The notes under the pieces are model-generated. The model was not told the origin of the DNA and did not search any database. It was given only the letters and a program-made list of their open reading frames with translations. A stretch of DNA of 64,000 nucleotides from Dyella halodurans. GTDB lineage: Bacteria > Pseudomonadota > Gammaproteobacteria > Xanthomonadales > Rhodanobacteraceae. Below, piece after piece: positions 43,286 to 52,443 of this stretch (position 1 is the stretch's first letter; each line of letters begins with the position of its first letter). The DNA lies in NCBI RefSeq assembly GCF_026283925.1, contig NZ_JAPDPF010000004.1, positions 62,001 through 126,000 of the forward strand, read 5' to 3'. The position numbers and the translations under genes are program-made.

Positions 43286-43870
43286 ATGAACGACGCGGAC
43301 ATCGACGCAGATGCCACGGACCGCATTCTGCTGCAACGCATGGCGAGCGGCGACCGCACTGCGCTGGCGGTGCTGTATCGCAGCTACCACGGCAGGCTGT
43401 GCCGTTTCCTTTCCCGTTTGACGCGGCGAGCCGATGTCATCGAGGAAGTCATCAACGATTGCCTGTGGATCACCTGGCAGAAGGCGGGCAGCTTTCACGG
43501 AGACTCGCGCGTCTCCACCTGGATCATTGGCATCGCCTATCGCTGTGGACTGAAGGCACTGCGACAACATGGCGACGAACCCATGGAGGATGACGCGCTG
43601 TCGGAAGATCGCTTCCTGTCGCATAACCCGGACGAGGATCGCGAGCTGCGCGACTGGCTGGCGAAGGGCTTGAATCGCCTGTCGACGGACCAGCGGGTGG
43701 TGATCGAGCTGGTCTATGGGCTGGGCCACACCCTGGACGATGTCGCGGTCATCATGCAGTGTCCGGTCGGCACTGTGAAGGCGCGCCTGTTCCATGCGCG
43801 CGTCAAGCTGCGCAACACGCTGCCCCTGCTGGCAGGAGAATCGCCCATGCGGAACGAGAGCGCGTCATGA
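43286..43870 (+). CDS. ECF RNA polymerase sigma factor
   Basis: A 194-residue extracytoplasmic-function sigma factor. Region 2 (LYRSYHGRLCRFLSRLTRRADVIEEVINDCLWITWQKAGSF) binds the -10 element and core polymerase; region 4 (LSTDQRVVIELVYGLGHTLDDVAVIMQCPVGTVKARLFHARVKLR) binds the -35. The last four bases overlap the start of the anti-sigma gene, a standard arrangement. A likely self-regulated promoter must lie in the 67 bases upstream, but I see no clear ECF -35/-10 pair. Confidence 0.95.
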   Translation: MNDADIDADATDRILLQRMASGDRTALAVLYRSYHGRLCRFLSRLTRRADVIEEVINDCLWITWQKAGSFHGDSRVSTWIIGIAYRCGLKALRQHGDEPMEDDALSEDRFLSHNPDEDRELRDWLAKGLNRLSTDQRVVIELVYGLGHTLDDVAVIMQCPVGTVKARLFHARVKLRNTLPLLAGESPMRNESAS

Positions 43871-44502
43871 AATCTCCGTCGGATATCGACATGGATTGCG
43901 CGCGGGCCTGGGACGCCATGCCCTGGGTGCTGCAGCACAGCGCCACGCCAGCGCTGGACGAATGGCTCACCCAACACCTGGCCCAATGCGCTTCATGCCG
44001 CGCGGAGTTCGCGCAACAGAGCCGCCTGCGCCGTGCCCTCTCGTTGCCTTCGGATATTCCGCTCGATGCGAATGCCGGATTGAGGCGGTTGCTGGCCAGG
44101 GTCGATGCGCCGGATACCGAGGAGATATCACGGCGTTCGCGCCCCCCGAGCTGGTTGACGCGCGCGCTGGTCGCAGCGGTGTTGGTCCAGGCACTTGGCA
44201 TCGGCGTGCTGGGTGCGAAACTGTGGCTGGAAAGTGCGCACCCGGCTTATCGCACGCTGAGCCAGAACGTGATGCCGGCGCCCGCCGGTGCAATCCATGT
44301 CGTGCCTGACGAGAGCATGAAGGTGGCCGAGTGGAATGCCTTGCTGCACAGCCTGCACCTGCAGGTGGTGGGCGGGCCCAATGACGTCGGCGCGTACACG
44401 GTGGTGCCGGCGGGTGCAGCCGCGACGTCGAACGACATCCTGCAGAAACTGCGCGGGACGCAGGGTATCCGCCTCGCAGAGCCCGTCGCCGTCACCCAAT
44501 GA
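43867..44502 (+). CDS. Membrane-anchored zinc-finger anti-sigma factor
   Basis: A 211-residue protein. The N-terminal zinc-binding motif H-x3-C-x2-C (QHLAQCASC) is the ZAS anti-sigma domain that binds the ECF factor. A single membrane helix (ALVAAVLVQALGIGVLGAKLWL, about 95-117) is followed by a periplasmic domain of about 90 residues. Release of the sigma factor would follow modification or cleavage of this protein. The next gene is a subtilisin-like lipoprotein overlapping by four bases, which suggests it cleaves or is coupled to this sensor. Confidence 0.9.
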   Translation: MKSPSDIDMDCARAWDAMPWVLQHSATPALDEWLTQHLAQCASCRAEFAQQSRLRRALSLPSDIPLDANAGLRRLLARVDAPDTEEISRRSRPPSWLTRALVAAVLVQALGIGVLGAKLWLESAHPAYRTLSQNVMPAPAGAIHVVPDESMKVAEWNALLHSLHLQVVGGPNDVGAYTVVPAGAAATSNDILQKLRGTQGIRLAEPVAVTQ

Positions 44503-45800
44503 AGCATCGCGCCGCCATGTTCGTCCTCGTCGCCGTGATGGCCACGCTGGCCGCTTGCACCCAGCCACGACCGACGGTGCCACAGAGTGACAAGGCCTCG
44601 CTGGAGCACGTCGCCGCGTCGGCCATGGATACCCGGCGCGACATCGTGCTGGCCGTGGCCAATCCGATCGACCCGCCGGCGACGCACGCCGGCTCCAGCC
44701 TGCTTGGCTACACTCCTTCGGGCAACTACGGCGCCGGCCAGCGTGCGGCCTCCACCTTGGCCGCCCTGAAGGAAAGCTACGGGATGCGCGAGATCACCGG
44801 CTGGCCCATCAAGGCGCTGGACCTGTACTGCATCGTGCTGGAGCCGCCGACAGGGATGAGCCGCGAGGCCTTGCTGGCGGTGCTGGCAAAAGACAGCCGC
44901 GTGCAACTCGCGCAGCCGCTGCAGGATTACTCCGTCTATGCGGACGACTCAGCCAACGCGCACCGCTACAACGATCCCTACGTCAACCTGCAACGCGGCT
45001 TCGTCGAGACGGACGCCGCCGTCGCGCACAACCTCAGCCAGGGCGCAGGCATCCATGTCGCCATCATCGACACCGGCGTGGACATGCGGCACCCCGACCT
45101 CAAGGGCAGCATCGGCGAAGCGAAAAACATGGTGGACGCCGACGTCGCGGCGTTCACCTCGGACAGTCATGGCACCGAAGTGGCCGGCATCATCGCTGCG
45201 CTTGGCGACAACCATCAAGGCATCGTGGGCATGGCTCCCAAGGCCGTGCTCGATGTCTACAAGGCATGCTGGTACTCCACCGCGCGCGGCACGGGCGCGC
45301 ATTGCAATACGTTCACCCTGGCAAAGGCGCTGGCAGCCGTCATCGACACCAACACGCGCATCATCAATCTGAGCCTTGGTGGGCCTGAAGATCAACTGCT
45401 CGACATGCTGCTCGCCCAGCTGTTGCGCCAGGGTCGCATTGTCATCGCCGCCCTGCCTCCGCAAGGCAGCGCCGAAGGTTTTCCGAGCGATACGCCCGGC
45501 GTCATCGTAGTCCGCGTGGGCGGCAAGTCGGCGGCGCCCCCCAACGTCATCAGCGCTCCCGGTGGCGACATTCTTACCACCCAGCCGGGCGGCGGCTACG
45601 ACTTCAGCTCCGGCTCGTCCATGGCCGCCGCCCATGTCAGCGGCATCGCGGCGCTCCTGCTCTCGCTCTCGCCCAGGCTGGATGCGCATGCGGTTCACGA
45701 TCTACTGCTGGACACCAGCAAGACATCCGGTGGCGTGTCCCAGGTGAATGCGGCTTCGGCCGTCGAGATGCTGCACGCCCAGCACATGGCTTCGCGATGA
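44499..45800 (+). CDS. Subtilase (S8) lipoprotein
   Basis: A 433-residue protease. A lipoprotein signal ends LAAC with the lipidated Cys at 20, so it sits in the envelope. The catalytic triad is Asp191 (IIDTGVD), His224 (SHGTEVAG) and Ser374 (SGSSMAAAH). The usual oxyanion-hole Asn in AAxGN is not seen; the equivalent stretch reads VIAALPPQGSAEG, which may lower or alter activity. The Pro of GTSMAxPH is Ala. An N-terminal propeptide-like region lies at about 85-150. It is the third gene of the ECF/anti-sigma operon, so it probably processes the anti-sigma factor or another envelope protein. Confidence 0.93.
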   Translation: MKHRAAMFVLVAVMATLAACTQPRPTVPQSDKASLEHVAASAMDTRRDIVLAVANPIDPPATHAGSSLLGYTPSGNYGAGQRAASTLAALKESYGMREITGWPIKALDLYCIVLEPPTGMSREALLAVLAKDSRVQLAQPLQDYSVYADDSANAHRYNDPYVNLQRGFVETDAAVAHNLSQGAGIHVAIIDTGVDMRHPDLKGSIGEAKNMVDADVAAFTSDSHGTEVAGIIAALGDNHQGIVGMAPKAVLDVYKACWYSTARGTGAHCNTFTLAKALAAVIDTNTRIINLSLGGPEDQLLDMLLAQLLRQGRIVIAALPPQGSAEGFPSDTPGVIVVRVGGKSAAPPNVISAPGGDILTTQPGGGYDFSSGSSMAAAHVSGIAALLLSLSPRLDAHAVHDLLLDTSKTSGGVSQVNAASAVEMLHAQHMASR

Positions 45801-45831
45801 GGCCACCCACAGCTTCTACCTCAATCGCCCG

Positions 45832-45847
45832 GTAAACCCGGGTTAAC
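45832..45847. promoter_or_regulatory. Near-perfect palindrome upstream of folE2
   Basis: GTAAACCCGGGTTAAC is a 16-base palindrome with one mismatched pair, located 34 bases before the folE2 ATG. It could be an operator. FolE2 genes are often controlled by the zinc regulator Zur, but the sequence does not match a Zur box that I recognise, so the regulator is unknown. Confidence 0.4.
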
Positions 45848-45880
45848 GGCCGTCCCGACCCTGACCATCCGGCTCCCATC

Positions 45881-46822
45881 GTGAAAGGTATCCAGCGCGC
45901 CATTCGCCCCTTGCCCGATGCCACCGCCCAGGCCCAGGCCGTGGTGGAAAGCCTGCCGGACTGGACCGGCATCGAGGGCATCGACCTGCCATTGTGCTTC
46001 GACGCCGGCGACGGCGACGTGCAGCGCTCGCGCGCCCGGGTGGATGCTTTCCTCGGCTGCGCCTGCGCGAAACCAGACACGCTCCGTCGCTCGCACCTGT
46101 ACTCGCTACTGGACGAGCACCTAAGCGGCAACAGCATCGACGACAAGCTGCTCGAGCACCTGCTAAGGGAATTGATGCAAGCGCCCTCGGCCGCGGCCGA
46201 CCATGCGCGCATCGCCATCCGCTTCGAACATTTCGTGCGCCGCGCCGCGTTACGCAGCGACCACCGAGGCTGGCGGGCGTACCCGGTGCTGATCGAGGCG
46301 AGCCTCAGTCCCCGTGGCTTCCGCCTCGAGCTTAGCACCGAGGTCATCTATTCATCGACCTGCCCGGCTTCGGCGGCGCTATCGCGTCAACTCATCCAGC
46401 AACAGTTTGCCGATGATTTCGACGCGGCGGGGTCACTCGATCACGCCAGGATCATGGCGTGGCTGGGAAGCGAACAAGGCATCCTCGCCACACCGCATGC
46501 GCAGCGCAGCAAAGCCAGCCTGCGCGTGCGCTTCGTCGCGGGAGCCCCGCTCCATCTGATCGACCTGCTCGATCGCGTGGAGCAGGCCCTTGGCACGCCG
46601 GTTCAGACGGCCGTCAAGCGCGAGGACGAACAGGCGTTCGCGCTGGCCAACGGCAGCAACCTGATGTTCTGCGAAGATGCAGCGCGGCGCATACAGAACA
46701 CGCTGCTGGCGGATCGACGCATCGCCGAGTTCACGGTCCGGGTCGAGCACTTCGAAAGCCTGCATCCCCATGACGCGGTGGCCTATGTGAGCAGCACCGG
46801 CGGACACCTGCCAGATCCGTAG
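45881..46822 (+). CDS. folE2: GTP cyclohydrolase FolE2 (type IB)
   Basis: A 313-residue enzyme making 7,8-dihydroneopterin triphosphate from GTP for folate and related pterins. It carries the type IB signature: the metal-binding Cys161 in YSSTCPASAALSRQ and His206 in ATPHAQRSKASLRV. In this version about 40 residues separate the Cys and His parts, against about 10 in shorter FolE2 proteins, which is a known longer form. FolE2 works with metals other than zinc and is often expressed when zinc is scarce. It stands alone between the protease operon and an ABC transport operon. Confidence 0.85.
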   Translation: MKGIQRAIRPLPDATAQAQAVVESLPDWTGIEGIDLPLCFDAGDGDVQRSRARVDAFLGCACAKPDTLRRSHLYSLLDEHLSGNSIDDKLLEHLLRELMQAPSAAADHARIAIRFEHFVRRAALRSDHRGWRAYPVLIEASLSPRGFRLELSTEVIYSSTCPASAALSRQLIQQQFADDFDAAGSLDHARIMAWLGSEQGILATPHAQRSKASLRVRFVAGAPLHLIDLLDRVEQALGTPVQTAVKREDEQAFALANGSNLMFCEDAARRIQNTLLADRRIAEFTVRVEHFESLHPHDAVAYVSSTGGHLPDP

Positions 46823-47008
46823 CCGCTGCTGCCCTTTTGGCCTTGCCGGCCATCAGAGCGACATGTCGTGGCTGCAGCCATGGGCTTACGGTAGAGTCCT
46901 CAACCATGTTGCAGGTCCGACGCCAGCGAAGCTCCGTTTCGAAGACTGCCGGGTCATCGGACCGGCACCCATCATGGGTGCCGGGGCGACACTATTTCGG
47001 GAAAGTCC

Positions 47009-47779
47009 GTGTTCGGTGCTGATACGGCACCACCCATCGCGTTCGCGCTGGAGCGCGTATGCAAGCGCTATGGCGCGGTTATCGCGCTCGACGAAGTCAG
47101 TCTCAGCTTCGCCGCCGGAAGCACGACCGCCTTGATCGGCAGCAGCGGCGCAGGCAAGTCGACGGTCCTGCGCCTGTTGCTCGGACTCGATTGGCCAGAC
47201 CAGGGCGTGGTCTGGACCGACGGCGCCATCCTGCAGCGTGCCGACGTGCTCGAACTAAGGCGCCGCGTCGGCTACGTGATCCAGGAAGGCGGCCTGTTTC
47301 CACACCTTACCGTGCTGGAAAACCTTGCACTGCTGCCACGCCATATGGGCTGGAAGACCGCGCAAGTGCACGCACGGGCGAGCGAACTCGCCGAGCTTAC
47401 GCATCTTTCGCGCGACGTCCTGCAGCGTTATCCCGCCGAACTCTCGGGTGGCCAGCGCCAGCGCGTCGCCTTGATGCGCGCCCTGATGCTCGATCCCGAT
47501 GCCCTGCTCCTCGACGAACCGCTGGGCGCACTGGACCCGCTGGTCCGGCATGAGCTTCAGGACGAACTCAAGCGCATCTTCGACCAGCTGGGAAAAACCG
47601 TGATCGTGGTCACCCACGACCTGGCCGAAGCGGCGTGGTTTGCCGAGCGACTGGTCCTGTTCCGCGATGGCAAGGTGCTGCAGGATGGCCGCCTGCTCGA
47701 CCTGTGCGACCGGCCGGCAGACGAATTCGTCACGCGATTCGTCAGGGCGCAGCGATCCTTGCCCGAGGCCTCCGCATGA
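47009..47779 (+). CDS. Osmoprotectant-type ABC transporter ATPase
   Basis: A 256-residue ABC ATPase. Walker A GSSGAGKST, Q-loop VIQEGG, signature LSGGQRQR, Walker B LLLDEPLGALD and the H-loop VVTHD are all present. It is like OpuCA/YehX/OsmV but lacks the C-terminal CBS pair of OpuCA. It starts at GTG 47009 and overlaps the next gene by four bases. It would energise uptake of glycine betaine, choline or related compounds with the fused binding protein-permease encoded next. Confidence 0.9.
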   Translation: MFGADTAPPIAFALERVCKRYGAVIALDEVSLSFAAGSTTALIGSSGAGKSTVLRLLLGLDWPDQGVVWTDGAILQRADVLELRRRVGYVIQEGGLFPHLTVLENLALLPRHMGWKTAQVHARASELAELTHLSRDVLQRYPAELSGGQRQRVALMRALMLDPDALLLDEPLGALDPLVRHELQDELKRIFDQLGKTVIVVTHDLAEAAWFAERLVLFRDGKVLQDGRLLDLCDRPADEFVTRFVRAQRSLPEASA

Positions 47780-49251
47780 AGCGCGCGCTGCTCACCGTGC
47801 TGGCCATGCTTCCCGTGCTTGCCTGGGCCGCGCCGGTACGCATCGGCTCGAAGCAGTTCACCGAGTCGGTGATCCTGGGCGAATTGGTGCGACTCAACGC
47901 CCAGCAAGCCGGCGTCGACGCCAGGCACCAGCGCGAGCTGGGCGGCACCAGCATCCTGTGGAGCGCGCTTCAGCATGGCGATATCGATGCCTACCCGGAA
48001 TACACCGGCACGATCAGCCACGAGCTGCTGAAAGACATGCCTGCCGACGCGGATCTTCCCGCGTTGCGCGAGAAACTGAAACCGCTCGGCATCGGCATCA
48101 CCGACTCGCTAGGCTTCAGCGACACCTATGCCATTGGCATGCAGGAGCAGCGCGCGGCGAAGCTCGGCATTACCCGGATATCCGACCTGGCACGGCATCC
48201 CGAATTGCGCTTCGGCTTCTCCAACGAATTCATGGATCGCGCCGACGGCTGGCCAGGTGTGCGCCAGCGATACGGGCTGGCCCAGACGCAAGTGCGCGGA
48301 CTCGATCACACGCTGTCGTATCGTGCCGTAGCCAGTGGCGCCGTCGACGCCATCGACCTCTACAGCACCGACGCGGAAATTCCTTATTACCACTTGCGAA
48401 CCCTCGACGACGACCGCCACTATTTTCCGCGCTATGAGGCAGTCTTCCTGTATCGACTGGAACTGGAACGAAGCGCTCCCGCCTTCATGGCCAGCTTGCG
48501 CAAGCTGAGCGGGCGCATCGATGAAGCGGCCATGCAGCGCATGAATGCCGAAGTGAAGCTCGACGGCATGAAAGAGACGGATGTTGCCGCGCGCTTCCTT
48601 TCCGTGGCGCCCGGCGGTCACGATGACGGATTCTGGCAGCGCCTTTGGCAGCGCAGCGCCGAGCACGTCAAATTGGTCGCACTGTCGCTTGGCCTGGCCG
48701 TGGTGCTGGCGATACCGCTGGGCATTCTGTCGGCGCGATGGAAACGCACGGGTCATCTGGTCATCGGCCTTACCGGCATCCTGCAGACGGTGCCGTCGCT
48801 GGCGATGTTCGTCTTCATGATCCCGCTGCTCGGCATCGGAACCTGGCCGGCCATTGCCGCGCTGTTCCTGTACAGCCTGCTGCCGATTGTGCGCAATACG
48901 CATGCGGGCTTGGTCGGCATACCGCTGGAGCTGCGCGAATCCGCCGCGGCCTTGGGGCTGCCAGGCAGCGTGCGCCTGCGCCGGGTCGAACTGCCCATGG
49001 CGACGCGATCGATTCTTGCCGGCATCAAGACCGCGGCGGTCATCAATGTCGGTACCGCGACGCTCGCCGCCCTGATTGGAGCCGGCGGTTATGGCCAGCC
49101 TATCCTCACCGGCATTCGCCTGGACAATATCGGGCTGATACTCGAAGGTGCCGTGCCCGCCGCCGTGCTCGCCTTGCTGGTGCAAGGCCTGTTCGAGGGC
49201 ATTGAACGATGGCTGACGCCGCGTGGACTGCGGCTTGAGGCACGGCAGTAG
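47776..49251 (+). CDS. Fused substrate-binding protein and permease, OpuC/YehYZ-like
   Basis: A 491-residue protein: signal peptide (ending WAA), then an OpuAC-type substrate-binding domain (VRIGSKQFTESVILGELVRLNAQQAGVDARHQRELGGTSILWSAL, with DAYPEYTGTI) covering about 20-290, then a permease domain with the inner-membrane EAA-like motif (ELRESAAALGLPGSVRLRRVELPMATRSILAGIKTAAVIN). Fusion of the two units in one chain is seen in several quaternary-ammonium transporters. The binding domain comes first. With the preceding ATPase this makes a complete importer without a separate second permease. Confidence 0.92.
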   Translation: MKRALLTVLAMLPVLAWAAPVRIGSKQFTESVILGELVRLNAQQAGVDARHQRELGGTSILWSALQHGDIDAYPEYTGTISHELLKDMPADADLPALREKLKPLGIGITDSLGFSDTYAIGMQEQRAAKLGITRISDLARHPELRFGFSNEFMDRADGWPGVRQRYGLAQTQVRGLDHTLSYRAVASGAVDAIDLYSTDAEIPYYHLRTLDDDRHYFPRYEAVFLYRLELERSAPAFMASLRKLSGRIDEAAMQRMNAEVKLDGMKETDVAARFLSVAPGGHDDGFWQRLWQRSAEHVKLVALSLGLAVVLAIPLGILSARWKRTGHLVIGLTGILQTVPSLAMFVFMIPLLGIGTWPAIAALFLYSLLPIVRNTHAGLVGIPLELRESAAALGLPGSVRLRRVELPMATRSILAGIKTAAVINVGTATLAALIGAGGYGQPILTGIRLDNIGLILEGAVPAAVLALLVQGLFEGIERWLTPRGLRLEARQ

Positions 49252-49294
49252 CGATCCACGCTCGCACCCGACTGCCCGGCAAAGACGCTGCTCG

Positions 49295-50899
49295 TCATCG
49301 CGGGCCACCCAGGGTGGCTGAGCGCACGGGCATCTTGCCCTGGATGAAGATGCCGGCGCTGATCGCGCTCAGCAGCGCCAGGGCAGCAGAAATCAGCATG
49401 ACCCAGCGAAATCCGGCCACGAATGAGCGACCCACGGCGCGCTTCAAGGCGGATGTCATCGCGTCGGAATAACCCTCCGGAACGACCATGCCGGCGAGCT
49501 TCTCGCGCTGCCCCATGATGGAAGAAACCAGTTCTGTCGGCGCGTGCAAGGTCGCCAATGCCTCGCTCAAGCGGTGATTGAACGTCAGCGTCAAGACAAT
49601 GCCGAACACGGCAATCGCCAGCAGCGACGCCGTACGCGATACCGCGTTGTTGACGCCGGAGGCCGTTCCCGCGAGCTCCTTGCCAACGGCATTCATCACC
49701 GTGGCGGTCAAGGGCGCCACGGTGATGCTCATGCCGACGCCAAGCATGCAGATCGCCGGAAAAAAAGCCGTCCAATAACGGCTTGCGACGGACGGCACGG
49801 CGAACATCGCAAACCCGCAGGCCGCTATCACGGGCCCCACGACGAGCGGCAGCTTCGAGCCAAACCGATCGACCAGTCCTCCGGCCCAACGGGACAGCAT
49901 GAACATGATCGCGATGAATGGCAGCAACGCCGCACCTGCCGCGGTGGCGCCATAGCCTTGCACCTGGATCAAATTCAGCGGCAGAAAGAACAGGCTCCCA
50001 CCCAGCGCCGCGTAGAGCAGCAAGGTCAGTACATTGGCGCCGGCAAAATTGCGATTGCGAAACAGTCCCAGCGGCAGCATTGGCGACGCGCTGCGCGCCT
50101 CCACTCGAACGAACAGCAGGAACGCCAGCACGCCCATCACGGCGGCCATCCAGACCGGGGTTGCCGCCCAACCGCGCGAAGGTGCCTCGATGAAGGCGAA
50201 CACCACGCCCGCCAGTCCCACCGTGGCCAGGGCCGCGCCCATCACGTCGATGGCTCCGCTCCCTTCCCCGCCCCTGCTCTCGGGAACCTTGAAGGCGCAC
50301 AGCACCAGCAGTATGACGCCAAGCGGTGCGTTCACCAGGAAGGCCCAGTTCCACGAATAGTGCTCGACCAGAAAACCGCCGATGACAGGCCCGATCGCCG
50401 CCGTGATGCCGGTGAATCCCGACCAGGTGCCGATGGCCGCGCCACGCTCCGACTGCGGAAACGTGGCACTGATCAGGGCAAGACTGCCGGGTACCAGCAG
50501 CGCGGCGCCGACACCCTGAAAGGCCCTGGCCGCAATCAGTGGAGCGATCGCAGTCGACAGCGAGCAGCCGATCGATGCCAGCGTGAACAGGCCAGTACCG
50601 AGCATGAAAATCCGCTTGCGCCCAAACCGATCACCCAGCACCCCGCCCACCAGCAGCAGCGATGCGAGAAACAGCGCATACGACTCCATGATCCATTGCG
50701 CGTCGGCCGTCGTGGCACCCAGCTCGCGCTGGATTGCCGGCAAGGCGACATTGACAACCGTGCCATCGATGAAAGCCAGGCTGGATCCGAGCACCGCGGC
50801 AACCAGGGTCCAGTGCCGCGAGGGCCTCGCGCATGGTTTCGCCGCCCCGCCATACAGGATGACGCCGTTATCGCAGGGAGGCTTTCCGATCTGGCTCAT
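49295..50899 (-). CDS. DHA2-family drug:H+ antiporter (MFS, 14 helices)
   Basis: A 534-residue efflux pump with about 14 membrane helices. Motif A variant GDRFGRKRIFMLG, motif D1-like LGSSLAFIDGTVVNVALPAIQ and motif C (GAAIGTWSGFTGITAAIGPVIGGFL) mark the DHA2 group, which exports drugs and other toxic compounds. The start ATG at 50899 is chosen for its position before a short Pro/Cys-rich N-terminus. It faces the osmoprotectant operon with about 43 bases between stops. Confidence 0.92.
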   Translation of the reverse strand: MSQIGKPPCDNGVILYGGAAKPCARPSRHWTLVAAVLGSSLAFIDGTVVNVALPAIQRELGATTADAQWIMESYALFLASLLLVGGVLGDRFGRKRIFMLGTGLFTLASIGCSLSTAIAPLIAARAFQGVGAALLVPGSLALISATFPQSERGAAIGTWSGFTGITAAIGPVIGGFLVEHYSWNWAFLVNAPLGVILLVLCAFKVPESRGGEGSGAIDVMGAALATVGLAGVVFAFIEAPSRGWAATPVWMAAVMGVLAFLLFVRVEARSASPMLPLGLFRNRNFAGANVLTLLLYAALGGSLFFLPLNLIQVQGYGATAAGAALLPFIAIMFMLSRWAGGLVDRFGSKLPLVVGPVIAACGFAMFAVPSVASRYWTAFFPAICMLGVGMSITVAPLTATVMNAVGKELAGTASGVNNAVSRTASLLAIAVFGIVLTLTFNHRLSEALATLHAPTELVSSIMGQREKLAGMVVPEGYSDAMTSALKRAVGRSFVAGFRWVMLISAALALLSAISAGIFIQGKMPVRSATLGGPR

Positions 50900-51125
50900 G
50901 GCTTTCGCAACGGCGCCTGGGGCGGAGTGTCCCAAGCGATCTTAGAGCCTGTTGAACATCCTCGCAGGACGCGTTCGCGCAACGCGAGTGGCCATCCCCG
51001 CCAAATCGTCATCGCAGCCCTTGCTGAGATAGCTATTTGGCGCGGTATATCGCCCTGCCCGTGGTCCTCAACAAACCCTTCACCACTACCGTGGATCACT
51101 GGGCATTGCCACCGGAGACATGCCC

Positions 51126-51521
51126 ATGGAACTCCCCAGCCCAGGTACCGCCCGCGTCGTCAGGATCCCGGGACCCGATCATCCCATCACGATCGAGCGC
51201 AACCCCCATCGCATCGTGGTGAAAGTCGCCGGACGCGTCATTGCCGACACGCGCAATGCACTCACGCTGCAAGAGGCCAGCTATCCCGCGGTGCAGTACA
51301 TCCCCCGCCAGGACGTCGACATGACGTCACTGGCGCGCACCGATCACGCCACCTACTGCCCCTATAAGGGCGAATGCAGCTACTACAGCATTCCCTCCGG
51401 CGGCGACCGCACGGTGAACGCGGTGTGGACGTACGAGCATCCCTACGAAGCCGTCGCCGCGATCAAGGATCACCTCGCGTTCTACGCCACGCGTGTCGAC
51501 TCGATCGAAGAACTCGACTGA
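51126..51521 (+). CDS. DUF427 family protein
   Basis: A 131-residue protein matching DUF427: RVVRIPGPDHPITIERNPHRIVVKVAGRVIADTRNALTL, YIPRQDVDMTSL, TYCPYKGECSYYSI and WTYEHPYEAVAAIKDHLAFYATRVD. The family is widespread and uncharacterised; the Cys pair in CPYKGEC is a conserved feature. ATG 51126 has GGAG at the proper spacing, better than the ATG six bases earlier. It is alone on its strand. Confidence 0.85.
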   Translation: MELPSPGTARVVRIPGPDHPITIERNPHRIVVKVAGRVIADTRNALTLQEASYPAVQYIPRQDVDMTSLARTDHATYCPYKGECSYYSIPSGGDRTVNAVWTYEHPYEAVAAIKDHLAFYATRVDSIEELD

Positions 51522-51637
51522 GGCATTCCCTCGTAAGGCGGGCGCCCTCCCAACTGCCTCACTGGGTATCGACCGCGCCATCACTCGTTGCGGCCTACCC
51601 AGTTGGCAGATAGCGTTGACCCAAGCGATGCGTTCGT

Positions 51638-52387
51638 TCACTGCCTCAGCGGGAGAAATACCGCCAGCGACGCACCCAGCGGATCGCGCAGTACCGAGAA
51701 GCGGCCGATGCCGGGGATATCCGTAGGCGGTACGCAGATGTCGGCAGCCAGGGACTTTGCCTTCGCCGTACTCGCGTCCACGTCGGCGACATGCACATAA
51801 GGCAGCCAGAAGGATGACGCACCGGGGATAAACGACTTCATGATGCCGCCGCGCCGGTTGTCGCCGTTCTTCATCACGTAATAAGCGCCATCGCTCATCG
51901 GCACGTCGTCATGCGAAAGACCGAACAGTCCTTCGTAGAACGCCAGCGCTTTCAGCGGATCGCTTGCTTGCAACTCATGCCAGCACCAGTGGCCTGGCGG
52001 CACATCGGCATCGGCGCGATCGTCCCCGGCGTTGCGCCAGATGGACACCGTCGCGCCCACCGGATCGAGCAGGGTCGCGCCTCGGCCGACGGGTGGAAAA
52101 TCAGTCGGCGGCATCCATGGCTGGGCACCGGCCAGCAGGGCTTGCGCATAACTCTTGTCGACATCGGCAACGCTGAGGTAGATGCCCCAGTTGGACGGTT
52201 CCTGCTCCTGCGCGGTTCGATAGCCGCCAATGCCCTCCCCTGCATTGCTGATGACCTGATAGCTGCTGCCAGCCACCTCCATCGCCGAGCTGGTCCAGCC
52301 GAACAGCGCCTCATAGAACGCGCGCGCTTTGACGGGGTCGGCACTGGCGTGCTCGACCCAGACGAGTTTTCCGGACATCGCATGCAT
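51638..52387 (-). CDS. Two-domain VOC (glyoxalase/bleomycin resistance) protein
   Basis: A 249-residue protein made of two similar vicinal-oxygen-chelate units (WVEHASADPVKARAFYEALFGWTSSAM… and WHELQASDPLKALAFYEGLFGLSHDDV…), each starting with the E/H residue for metal binding and ending with DPVGATVSIW or DPLGASLAVF. Enzymes of this class isomerise or cleave small molecules or bind antibiotics. The substrate is unknown. The ATG at 52387 has GAGGAGAT eight bases upstream. It is downstream of the SRPBCC-GST gene and may be co-transcribed. Confidence 0.88.
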   Translation of the reverse strand: MHAMSGKLVWVEHASADPVKARAFYEALFGWTSSAMEVAGSSYQVISNAGEGIGGYRTAQEQEPSNWGIYLSVADVDKSYAQALLAGAQPWMPPTDFPPVGRGATLLDPVGATVSIWRNAGDDRADADVPPGHWCWHELQASDPLKALAFYEGLFGLSHDDVPMSDGAYYVMKNGDNRRGGIMKSFIPGASSFWLPYVHVADVDASTAKAKSLAADICVPPTDIPGIGRFSVLRDPLGASLAVFLPLRQ

Positions 52388-52443
52388 GGCTTGATCTCCT
52401 CGTGAGTCACAGGAACTTCGGAAGAAGTCGTCCCGCACCATCG

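Noticed and set aside
49544-51367. A 607-codon plus-strand frame
   Set aside because: It is antisense to the DHA2 exporter and has Gln/Arg/His-rich text without motifs.
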